A DNA stretch of 64,000 nt. Source: Limnomonas spitsbergensis (Eukaryota > Chlorophyta > Chlorophyceae > Chlamydomonadales). The translations under genes and the position numbers were made by a program. The DNA lies in the NCBI GenBank assembly GCA_037349105.1, contig JAYJMM010000039.1, positions 7,036,501 through 7,100,500 on the forward strand, written 5' to 3'. The notes below the pieces were generated by a model. That model searched no databases. It saw only the letters and a list, made by a program, of their open reading frames with translations, and was not told the origin of the DNA. Shown piece after piece: positions 33,701 to 43,200 of the stretch. How positions within the stretch are numbered: position 1 is the stretch's first letter; the number at the start of each line of letters is the position of its first letter.

Positions 33701-36700
33701 AATCAAATTTTAGACTCATTCAACAATTCAATGTCTCTACTCACTCCCAATCCTCCACCCTGATCACTCCCACCTCTATCATTTGCCTTTGTCGCTACCT
33801 GCACCGCCTCCAGGGCCCACGTGGGCGACTGCAGCTCCGCACTCACAGCGGCCAGCTCAGCCAAGAACTTCCCCCTGCGCTTGCTGGAGGTGCAGCCAGA
33901 GAGGATCTCCCCCATGCTCCCAGCCTGGACGCATGAGCTGCTGACCAGGTCCCTGAGCGCTTGTCGACCAGGGACAACGCTGGAGGCCGCATGCCAGCGG
34001 CTGATGCTGAAGTAGAGCGTCAGCGCACCGAGGGCAAGCTGCCCCTTACCAAATTGGAGAGCAGCTGAGACCACCTGGTCAAAGGCGCTGACAGGTAGCT
34101 CTATGTTGTAGCTCCCCTCTGATGACAGCAGCAAGAGCTCTAGCAGTTGTGTCTCAGCAGGCTGGCAGTACTCCACTTGTTTGACGAGGAGCTCGATTGC
34201 AGCCTCCATCTGGTCTCGGACTGCCTGCACGTGCTTTGCTTGCATGTGCACGGCAGCCCTCATCTGAGGCAGGTGGAGTAGCTGCAGGAGGGGGGCACAG
34301 TCGCCCTCTTTAGCCCGGCAGCGCCCGGCAAATGACAGACAAGAGAGGTACATGCCCGCATTCCCCGCAGGAGCAAGCCTTGTGACAGCTGAGAGGATAG
34401 CCTGACACAATGCCTCGTTCCACTCCTCCTCTAAATTCAAAATGGCCAAGCCGACCAGAGCTGGGAGGTTGCCGTGAGGGCTGATCTCGCTGAGGAGTCT
34501 TCTGAATGCGAAGTCTGCGCCGTCACGCTGGGAAATCAGGTCAATGAACATGTGCAAATAGGATTTCCCGCTATTCAGAGTCAAGCCATGCTGAAGTTGT
34601 ATTTGGCTGATCCGAGTGGCTTGATGAATCCAGAGGGAAGATTCATCAGCGGAACGAAACTGGTGTTCAGAAGAGTGGATAGCAGTAACAATCAAAGGTG
34701 TCCAAAAGGTTTGAAAACGCCTCAGCTGGTTCAGGCTATCATGATATTGCTCAGCCCCTTTTGGAATTAGGCCACCCTCACGGAGGCGGGCATCCTTCTC
34801 CGCCATTGATTCAGATTTCTGCTGTTTGGCCAAGGCTTCATGCTTGTCAAGCTTGGCTTGGAGGTTATCCAAGCTGGAGACCAGAGAACTCAGCAATGCC
34901 TTATGCCCAACACTTGTCGCCAGCAGCTCGTAACACTGACTTGAAGGTCTGAAATCAAATTGTTCATACCACGAGGGCAGCAGCTTGACAGCGACACCAT
35001 CTCTGTGAGCTGCCCAAGAGGGGTCTCCGTTAGAATCGTCGCCGCCATCAAGAATTTTGAGCAACGCTTGGCTGAGCACTGTGCCACTTCGAGAGGCACC
35101 CCGATACTTCTTGATGTCGTTCAAATGCTGAATACACTCCAAGCTATCCTTCAGCTTTTCCATCTCCTCAGTTGCCTCAGCTATCGCATCCTGAATTTTC
35201 TCGGAATGCTGTTTTATCTTATAAGCGTCTTGCTTGGAAGGGTTCCCCATTCTCCTTCGAAAAATAGATTGTAATAGTCGGAAGTATTCATGCTTGCGTT
35301 CGATTTGCCCCAAAAGTGTTGTCACCTCCGCTGCCTCTCTGTCCACTTGCTGAGCCAGATCCACAAAGCTCTCAAGATTCTTTAGGCTGGAGCACCTTTC
35401 CTTGAGATCCTGCAGGAGAGGGGAAAATCAATTCTGCATACCGTACTAGAGTCAACTACCGGTAAGTAAAAGCAGGGGGTAAACTCAAAATGATACAGGT
35501 GAATACAGGTGATGGCAAAACAAGTACTGTAGTCGTACTCTCGTTTTGTTACGCCATCGTTTTGAAGGGGTAACGGATAGCGAGTGCGTTACAAATTGGC
35601 TGGTTTAAGGGGAAATGAACTATTTTTTAGTGAAATTGTGGTATTAGCAAAAAAACGCACTAGCGCGCGAGGGGTGGCTCAACACACAGTCGTTAGTACC
35701 AACTAAGGGCACTACTTAGTGGCCATATTCGACCATGCAACGGTGTCAAGCTGCCCAGCCATGCATATCAAGTAGACTATCGGTAACGGCTCTTTTGGGA
35801 GCCTCCCAAGCCGTGCATGCTATCTAGGTCTCCAGTGAAGCGCGCTTTAGCTAACAACTATATTGATTTCTTTTTGGCGGAGGCAAAACAAGTCTACGGT
35901 ACTAATTTACCAGTCTCTTATCCATGAAAATGAGTTGAAGAAATGACACATGATAAGACATATATTTACATGTTAGGTAGGGACTAGGGACAGGTCACCA
36001 GTTTCATTGACGGCTGGAGGATGTAGGAGTTCAAGAAAAGTAGTTCCACCTGGTCAACCTACCCCTGCCCCCACCTTAAGTAACCAATTAGGCCTGATTG
36101 ATCTGTCAACTGACATAACTACAGGGCGTGCAAGTGGCCTAATCCAATCAATTTAACACTCCTCTTACGTCTTAAACCAATCTAGGTGATTGGCAAACAT
36201 CAAGTGTCCGCTCAGTGGTAGCAGTAATAGCACCAGTAAGGGAGGCAGAATCACGCAACGCCCCAAGCGTTAGTTGTTAGCAGGAAAATCAGGAGAGAAT
36301 CTTTCGGACTAGACAATGAATTTGAAACTCACTTGAGCATCGCCATATGGGTTGTACAGCCACTTGTAGCGAGCCGCATGTTTCCTCTCGTGGACAGCAT
36401 CATCGCAGAGAGGAGGCTTAGCTGAGGAGTCTGAAAATCCTACTCCGCTGGGACTGGCAGGAGCTTGAACTGCGCTCTGACCTAGCAAGGTCCCGATCCA
36501 TGCTTCCCAAAACTGCTCCAGGGCGAGTCCCACACCTTCAGGAGTGCCGTCTGAAAATAAATCCAGAAGATCCAAATCCTCGGCTTCTCCCGAGGTGACT
36601 TCTTGAATACAGGACCTGATGAAAAAATCAAAAGGATTGGATACATCCAGATTGTCCAATAGTCTGCTGCTGAGCAGATCCGCCGCTGAGGCGTCAACCC

Positions 36701-37399
36701 AGTCGCCAAGTCCTTCCTCCGGATTCAAATTCTGGTCCTGTGCGTGAGTAAAAGGATGACTGGCTGTCAGCTGGTTTTCTAGAGATTTCAGGCCTGGGAA
36801 GCTGTCATGCGGCCCCTGCTGAAGGATTGCATCCCGATCTCCCCAGAAGCCAGGCAGTACCGGTACCAACTACCAGATACAAATAAATTCACCCCTCCCA
36901 GTTCCGGGGCCCAGACATATTGGTACTCAGGGATCAGCCCTTCAGCAATACAGTGATATATTACAGGCATAATAACCACTCTCACCTCATGCACGTCATT
37001 ATCACTGCTCCTCCTGAATAACTCTCTCATCCCCCTGCTGTTGATGGGCTCCCTAGCAGGCTCTCCTGCCGGTGGCTGAGGATTCTGTTCCGGATCCATT
37101 GCTCGCAGAAAAATCTGAAGCTTGGTTGTTGAAGACGAAGATCCTCCACTGTGACCACTCCTGAGGCTGTTGCTGCTGCTACTGCTGCTGCTAGTGAGGC
37201 ATGCTGCCATCCCGAAAGCTGACGGGGCAGGCGGGCAATGATGCCGCAGCAGACGACTTGGATGATTCAGACACGAAGAAGTGGAGAGGTGAAGACGGCG
37301 ATATCCGCTGCTGCTAGCTGTCGGCGTCACAGCACTTCTGCTCGAGGTCAAGAGGCTTCTCGTCCGAAGCGTTAGAGCGGATTCACACCTGATTCCCAT
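27708..37399 (-). CDS. Large helical protein, probably organelle-targeted, function unknown, 14 exons
   Basis: Exons, 5' to 3' on the minus strand: 37399-36986, 36869-36333, 35409-33774, 33368-32620, 32336-32133, 31874-31472, 31121-30934, 30789-30726, 30512-30360, 30189-29510, 29156-28996, 28656-28533, 28374-28224, 27874-27708. All junctions keep phase, giving 1,876 residues; the exon 4 donor is GC-AG (CAG then GCAAGT). The N-terminus is Arg/Ser-rich with few acids (MGIRCESALTLRTRSLLTSS), ending near KLQIFLRAM, like a plastid transit peptide. Residues ~320-420 look coiled-coil; the middle is Ala/Leu helical repeat. One stretch in exon 10 (TAEVYIQLMAVFGAAGTPLE) resembles a pentatricopeptide helix pair. 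The C-terminal ~150 residues (VEVRWYGSPRHEGADPARRL, then EGDGIGHSYTSKIQ) look alpha/beta. An RNA-metabolism role is only a guess from the helical-repeat style. The structure is strong, the function unknown. Confidence 0.75.
30907..30933 (-). repeat. Poly-G run directly after a donor
   Basis: On the minus strand the donor of exon 7 of the large unknown gene reads CACAG, then GTGGA, then about 21 consecutive G. A second G/C homopolymer (12 G) lies at 28149-28160 in another intron of the gene. Lengths may be imprecise in the assembly. Confidence 0.8.
35525..35901. mobile_element. TA-bounded inverted-repeat element (MITE-like), 377 bp
   Basis: Left end TACTGTAGTCGTACTCTCGT TTTG and right end (reverse complement) TACCGTAGACTTGTTTTGCC share TACYGTAG and a TTTTG stretch; TA lies at both ends. 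The right 85 bases (CTCCAGTGAAGCGCGCTTTA to GGCAAAACAA) are nearly identical to the right end of the 47794 element. It lies in an intron of the large minus-strand gene. No transposase frame. Confidence 0.55.
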
Positions 37400-38085
37400 C
37401 TATCGGTTTCGCATGGTTTCGCGTGGTTTCGCGTGGTTTCAGTTCGGTTCAGTTCGACGAAACCACGCCAACTGAAACCGGTCTCGGACCACCAGTTTCA
37501 GTTCGCTGGTTTCGCAAGGTTGGCTGGTTTCGTAAGTTTCGTCACGATTTGTCGGCATTGCTCGCTGCGGTCTACATACCGCGCCCTGATTTTCAAATTA
37601 CAGCTTCCTCAACTGTAGTTCTTTCTATACCTCCAACTGCTCGTTGCCATAAAGGTTGTCGGCAGCAATCAGACCCCAACTACGAGGCAAGGGCGCATCA
37701 AACAGCCTGCTAGGAACGTCATGCCAAATGAGAAGGCACAGCAGTAAAGGAATGTGCTATTTGATTGAATATCTCCTATTGTTCTACCCTGAGGATGGGG
37801 TTGAGTCGGCTGAGGACGACATGCCATCCGATGTGCTCATCAGATCAGCATGGCAATAATGACGACCATGCTGTCATGCTAACCCCTGCTGTATTGTCTG
37901 TTGTTGTATGTTGCTTTCCTGGCCACTTCACTGCATAAGCTGACGTCTAAGCATGCGACGGCCGCAAGGTTTAGTTTTTCTGATGTGAATTAGGTGAGAA
38001 CGCAGGTTGCGAAACCAGTCGCCAAACTGTCGAACTGAACCGAACCGAACTCGACGAACTGAACTAGGTGTGAATTGGCTCTTAT
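37380..38085. mobile_element. Inverted-repeat element, ~0.7 kb, with GTTTCG/GTTCAGTTCG sub-repeats
   Basis: The left end GATTCACACCTGATTCCCAT then GGTTTCGCGTGGTTTC and GTTCGGTTCAGTTCGACGA is mirrored by the right end, whose reverse complement reads CAATTCACACCTAGTTCAGT then TCGGTTCGGTTCAGTTCGAC and GCGACTGGTTTCGCAACC. The interior has only broken frames (one fragment reads LFDAPLPRSWGLIAADNLYG), so no transposase can be assigned. Its left edge overlaps the presumed start codon of the large minus-strand gene. Confidence 0.6.
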
Positions 38086-38689
38086 GCATCCTGATGATCC
38101 GGACTGCTGCTGCTGGCAGGAATGCCGCTGGAGGTATCCCATGGGATAATGCGCGATACGTCGTGTCAGCAAAGAGGCAGGTGCACAAGGTTTTCGAGAT
38201 GTTGGTGGAGATAGAACGTCGCACCTCGTCATGCACGGGCGCGGGCGATGTGGGCGAAGGAAAATCATCAGCAGACAGGGTTCGGGTATGCCGTAAACTT
38301 CGTCCTCAAAGTCGGAGGCAAGCAAGTGAAGGGCGGAAGAGTCCATCAATTTACCAGAAAGGCGATGTAACCCGGTAGTAGATGGTTAGATTCAAAGTCT
38401 CTTTATGCTCAGCTAGTGCACGAATTGTTGACAAAGCCCTACTACCGGTATCGCCCACTCGCCCAGATGCCCAATCCACCGTAGCCCTGCAGTCTCGTCA
38501 AGTCGGAATCAGCATTTGCTGGAAACTGAAAAGCTGAGGAAGGTCCAAACTTTCGCGGGGTTGTACACATTTGAATGGCGACGCAACAGCAAAGGTTGGT
38601 ATCGAGACACGGTCACCGAGGTAACGTGTGACACTGACCCCTTCGGAAGAGATGTCTCATAACGCACTATGTGAGCCTCTAATCGCCTC

Positions 38690-38950
38690 ATGGACTTCAT
38701 GGACTGTATGGACTGCTAATCTGCTACGTTGCATGGACGGCATGGACTGCAATACTGCATGGACTCCTTTACTGCATGGGCTTCATGAACTGTATGCACT
38801 GCCAATGAAACTGCATGGACAGTGTGGGCTTCATGAAACATGGACTGTCAAAGTGCATGGACTGCATGGGCTTCATGAACTGCTCTAAAGTACTGAATGG
38901 ACTGCGCGGAATGCTATACTGCATGGACTGCATGGACTGTATAATTGATG
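38690..38950. repeat. Degenerate ~12-bp minisatellite (CATGGACTGCATGG type)
   Basis: More than 15 imperfect copies of CATGGACTG / CATGGGCTTCATGAACTG / TGTATGGACTGC words. Divergence and occasional inserted AT-rich words indicate an old array. Confidence 0.8.
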
Positions 38951-39324
38951 TAAATGCTGTTCCTGACTGACATGATGTGTTAGGAGCATAAATGAGGAAG
39001 CATGTTGAAGTGGTGTAACACCTATTTAATGACTTCCAAACCTGTTCACTTCGTACGGCGTGCGCGACCTCCAAGACATCTAGCGCGACATGCATCAGAT
39101 CTTTAGGCACTGGCAGCAGGTTGATGACAGGACTTGATCATAATTGGATAATAGCTGCAACTATTGAGACTACTGGCATGAGGGACGAGGACCGATCGTG
39201 TGGTGCAGGCCAGTAGAACGTAGTGCTGCGATGCTTGTTTGGATGATGGGTGAGGAACGATTTTTGAGATTCCTCGCACTGCCTTCGAGACGCCGATAGT
39301 CGTCGCATGCCGGCACTCACAAGG

Positions 39325-39560
39325 TTTGGATCCAAGGTGTGGATCCAACAGGGTGTGGATCCAACAGGGTGTGGATTCAACAGGGTGTGGATCCAACAGG
39401 GTGTGGATCCAACAGGGGGACCCTGAAGTTTGGGGAATCCAACAGGGTGTGGATCCAATAGGGTGTGGATCCAGCAGGGTGTGGATCTAGCAGGGTGTGG
39501 ATCCAACAGGGTGTGGATCCAACAGGGGGACCATGAAGTTTGGGGAATCCAACAGTTGAG
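39325..39560. repeat. Nested minisatellite: 17-bp GTGTGGATCCAACAGGG in two blocks
   Basis: About five 17-bp units are followed by GGGACCCTGAAGTTTGGGGA ATCCAACA. The whole block then repeats with GGGACCATGAAGTTTGGGGA, giving a higher-order period of about 119 bp. Confidence 0.9.
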
Positions 39561-40237
39561 GGAGGGTCTTATAGGACGAGGAGTCTTCAGAGGGAAGGGG
39601 ATCAAACAGCTGAAAACCGATTCAACAGCTTGGGAATGATCTATCAGCAGGTCAGAACCCTGTTTGGAAGTCAGTGGCCGACGGATTAAATTCTTGAGGC
39701 GTGACTCATGGGGAGCGTTCAACCTGATCAGGGCGATGATGGTGGGGGTATCCAACAGGTTAGGGATGATGCAGCAGGCAGAGTCGGCTGCCTTCGAGCA
39801 TGAGGGGCAGTCCAGGGTCACCGCTCATGCTGGACTGTCTTCCTTGGCTTACCAGTATATTTCTTTTTCCATGCGTTATATTTGTACTCTTTGGCGTGTG
39901 AGAAACTGGACAAACTTCCGTGGAGGGCCTTTCCTGGTCCCGGTCTTGGTTCCGGTACCATTTTCTATTTGTTCCTCTCAGCCGCTTTCCTTTCCGACAC
40001 CAGAAATTAATCTGGAGCCCATGAGCCAGGAAATCTTCCTCCCAGCAGCATTTCTTGGATCCGACTGCGAGAACAGATCAAGCCTCAAGCAACCTCTCTG
40101 ACCAAACAACCACCACCAAAACAGCCACCACAACCACCGGATATTGCGGTTGCACTGCATAACAGCCCTGACACTTTTGCTCACCTTACCACCACCTGCT
40201 TCTGTTAACCGCCAATGGCCTTTCAAATGCTGAGCAG

Positions 40238-43200
40238 ATCCCGTGTGGGTACTCTTCCCTGAGGTTCATTGACAACATCAACAACCACATGACAGCGTTT
40301 GTCTGCGACCCCGGTCCCCGGCGACTTCTACCCGCTGATTCAGGTGAGATAAGTGTGGGTGGGCAAAATGGACTGTCATGCAAAAGTGACAACATTTGCA
40401 GTTTCTAGTACCGGTACCACCAAACATTTGTAAAACTGGCTTAAGTTTTGCCCTCCTACCCCGCCCCTCCCCCCCCTTCAGAGATATGCAGAGAACATAA
40501 CGTACGAGATCATCGACCGTCTATGCTGCGCGTCGTACCCTCCCCGTCCGCCGTCCCCGCCATCTCCGCTGCCACCGCCTAGCCCCTCCCCCTCTCCACC
40601 CCTGCCATCCCCGCCCTATCCTCCGCTGCCTCCACAACCCTCCCCGCCCTTCCCATCGCCCCCTCCGCTCCTCCCACCATCGCCTCCGCCCCCGCCACCC
40701 CCCTGGCCCCCCGGCTACATCAAGCCCCCCAGCCCTCCGCTGCCCCCGCCCTCGCCCCCTCCCAGCCCCTCACCCCCACCCCGTCCCCCTCCGCCGTCCC
40801 CCCACCCCCCGCCCCCTGTCCCAAGCCCATTGCCGCCGAGCCCCAGCCCATTACCACCCATTCCGCCCCCTGCACCTCCGCCAGACTTCCCAAATTTCCC
40901 CAACTACCCCAAGTACCCTTTCTACCCTGGGACCATCATCAAACCACCCAGCCCACCATCTCGGCCCCCCTTTCCTCCGAGGCTTACGTCATTCCCACCC
41001 TCGCCACCCTCACGTGAGTCATCAGTGCCATGTCAAGGGTTTTTGTTGTGGAGCTTGTCAACTGCTCTATGGCCCTTGGGGCTCATTTCTACGCCGCTGG
41101 TCCAGGGTTGTGTGGCAGTAGATAGCCGTGAGGGAGCACTTGTACTTCTGTCGTTGTCCTAACATGTGCAGTGCCCCATTCGGTTCGTGAGCACCTGTCC
41201 CATGCATCACCTATCATGCTCTGCTGGATAGTAATTCATAAGTCACACCGCATTGCCTAATTATAAACCTGGGCCCTAAACCCTAGCTGGATCCTGATAC
41301 ATATCCAGATATATTAGTGGGACTAGATCCGCTCTGTCTCACCCTGAGATCTCTCCCAACCCCAGCCTCCTCATACGACACAAATCATGAAGACTGAGAG
41401 TCTGAGGCCGCGCGCCTCTCACATCCTCTCGCTCAGAGCTTCTTTCTTCGGCTTTGAGTCCGCCTGGTAACGCCCAATCGGGACAACATAACTCAAACCT
41501 TTACCGTCCTACAGACACAGGTCGAAGCAGCATGGCTGGCCGTGCATGGAGCCTCCGGCTGGATGCCAGGATTTAGCTTTGGACTAGCTGAAATGTAGCG
41601 GAGCCATTTTAAAATATATGCATTGAATTCCTTCCGGAGCACTGACTCCCTTAATATGATCTGCCTCCTATTCCCCCCTTACAGCTCCCTTTTATCCCAA
41701 CACCCCTCCGGGAGTATTCCGATCGCCTCCCAAGCCCGCCCAGCCCAACCTGCCCCCAAGCCCGCCCGGCCTTCCGCGCTCCCCCGCGGGCCCCGCCCCC
41801 CGCCCCCGCCTGCGCCCAACCCGCCCCCACCACCCTGGCCGGCGGGCCTGTCCATCTAGGTGAGCTAATCACGTTAAAACCTTGGCTACATTACTCTTTA
41901 TTTAAGCATGCTTAAGCTACAGCTCAGCTACATCATGAGCCAGGGCCACGGGGGCCTGGTCCTCCATGTCCTTCACTCCTGCTGCTCGGGCCTCCGGCTG
42001 TAGGTCAAGTCTGGTTTGGTCTCTATCAGCCCAGTGGTGGCCCCCGATAGCACCAAAAGGGGGTCTGGTGCGCACAAAAAGAAAGAATTGGCTGCGTGGC
42101 AACTTGGAAGTTTTTGGGAGAAAAGGAAATCATTGGTTCATCTCTTCACTGCAGAAGTGCACGCGGCGAATCGATTGCATGTTTTTCCGCAACGCTGTAC
42201 CCTGACTGCACTTGCTTTATGCTTAGCTGCACATCCTTTATGTCAGGCTGCCCTTCCTCCCCCTTCATGACACTTCCTTTACGCCTGCACGTCCGTCCTC
42301 CGCGTAACGTACCCACTACATAATACAGAGATAATTGGCTCCCTCCCCCCTGCAGATGGTGCTCTCCTTCGTGGATTCAAATCTGCCGCTGCTGCAGAGC
42401 ATCCCGGACATGGTCAAACTCCTCGAGGTATCAAACTGGGCACTGGGCACTATGCACACGTGGCTATTTTCATGCAGGCTAGATTACTGCTGGGAGGGTG
42501 CTGGACGGCCATTACCGGGCCAGTTTTGTCCGAACCAAGACCGGCCGATGGCCGATGGCCCAAGCAGCAAGGCTTGCAGTTCCAAACCCTCTAGGCCATA
42601 GGCCTTGTTGAAGCTGAAGCACGCTGAAATAAATACGGCTGGTGTAAAAGGACCTGTCTGGAGCATAGTTTTGTTGTCTTGATTTATAAGGTACCGGTAT
42701 CCCTTACTAAGGGATTACCGGTACCTGTCAAAAATGCAGTTTATAGCCGGAGTGCTAGAGGATAACGCGGAAATGCCGTGTCGTTCCTGTAGCCAGTACA
42801 GCATACAGATTTTAATTCCCATCCCCCAGCTACGGTTTGAATATAGATTTTATCCCCTTCCCCGGGTACGGCATACATTTATAATTATCTTGTGGGGCTG
42901 TCTTCAGGGCAAATTATGGACCACATTTTCGACTCCTCGACTGCAATTATGGTACCGACAATCAAAAAGTACCGTAAAACGCCTTAGGGTCCGCGCACCC
43001 CCCAACAAATAATTATGTTTCTCGTCGCACAGCCAAAATGAATTAAAAAACGGCCGCGCAGCGGCGAATAAACAATTTAATATAACGTCGCGCATCACTG
43101 ATAATAATATTAATTTCCGTTCGCGCAGCACTTTCAGAAAAGTCCAATAAAACTCAGTGATAACCCTCGTCTGATGCCAGGAAGGATAGTACACGGTCAG

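Larger units (their letters stand above)
38086..40237. other. Divergent intergenic region with two minisatellites
   Basis: Lies between the starts of the minus-strand gene and the glycoprotein gene. It contains the CATGGACTG array (38690-38950) and the GTGTGGATCCAACAGG array (39325-39560). Near 40058-40195 one plus frame reads QPPPKQPPQPPDIAVALHNS and could be a 5' exon of the glycoprotein gene, but no splice to the next exon could be fixed. The long minus frame 39138-39821 mostly translates the repeat. Confidence 0.45.

Noticed and set aside
36867..36869. Start codon for a separate 186-residue minus-strand gene
   Set aside because: The codon is TTG, directly after a usable acceptor (CTGGTAG), and the frame joins exon 1 in phase 0.
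39138..39821. 227-residue minus-strand ORF
   Set aside because: Mostly translation of the GGATCCAACAGG repeat (WIHTLLDPHP), with no domain.
41857..41859. Reassigned TAG codon, as in some ulvophyte algae
   Set aside because: The MYND gene ends in TAG with downstream stops and its finger complete, so TAG appears to be an ordinary stop here.
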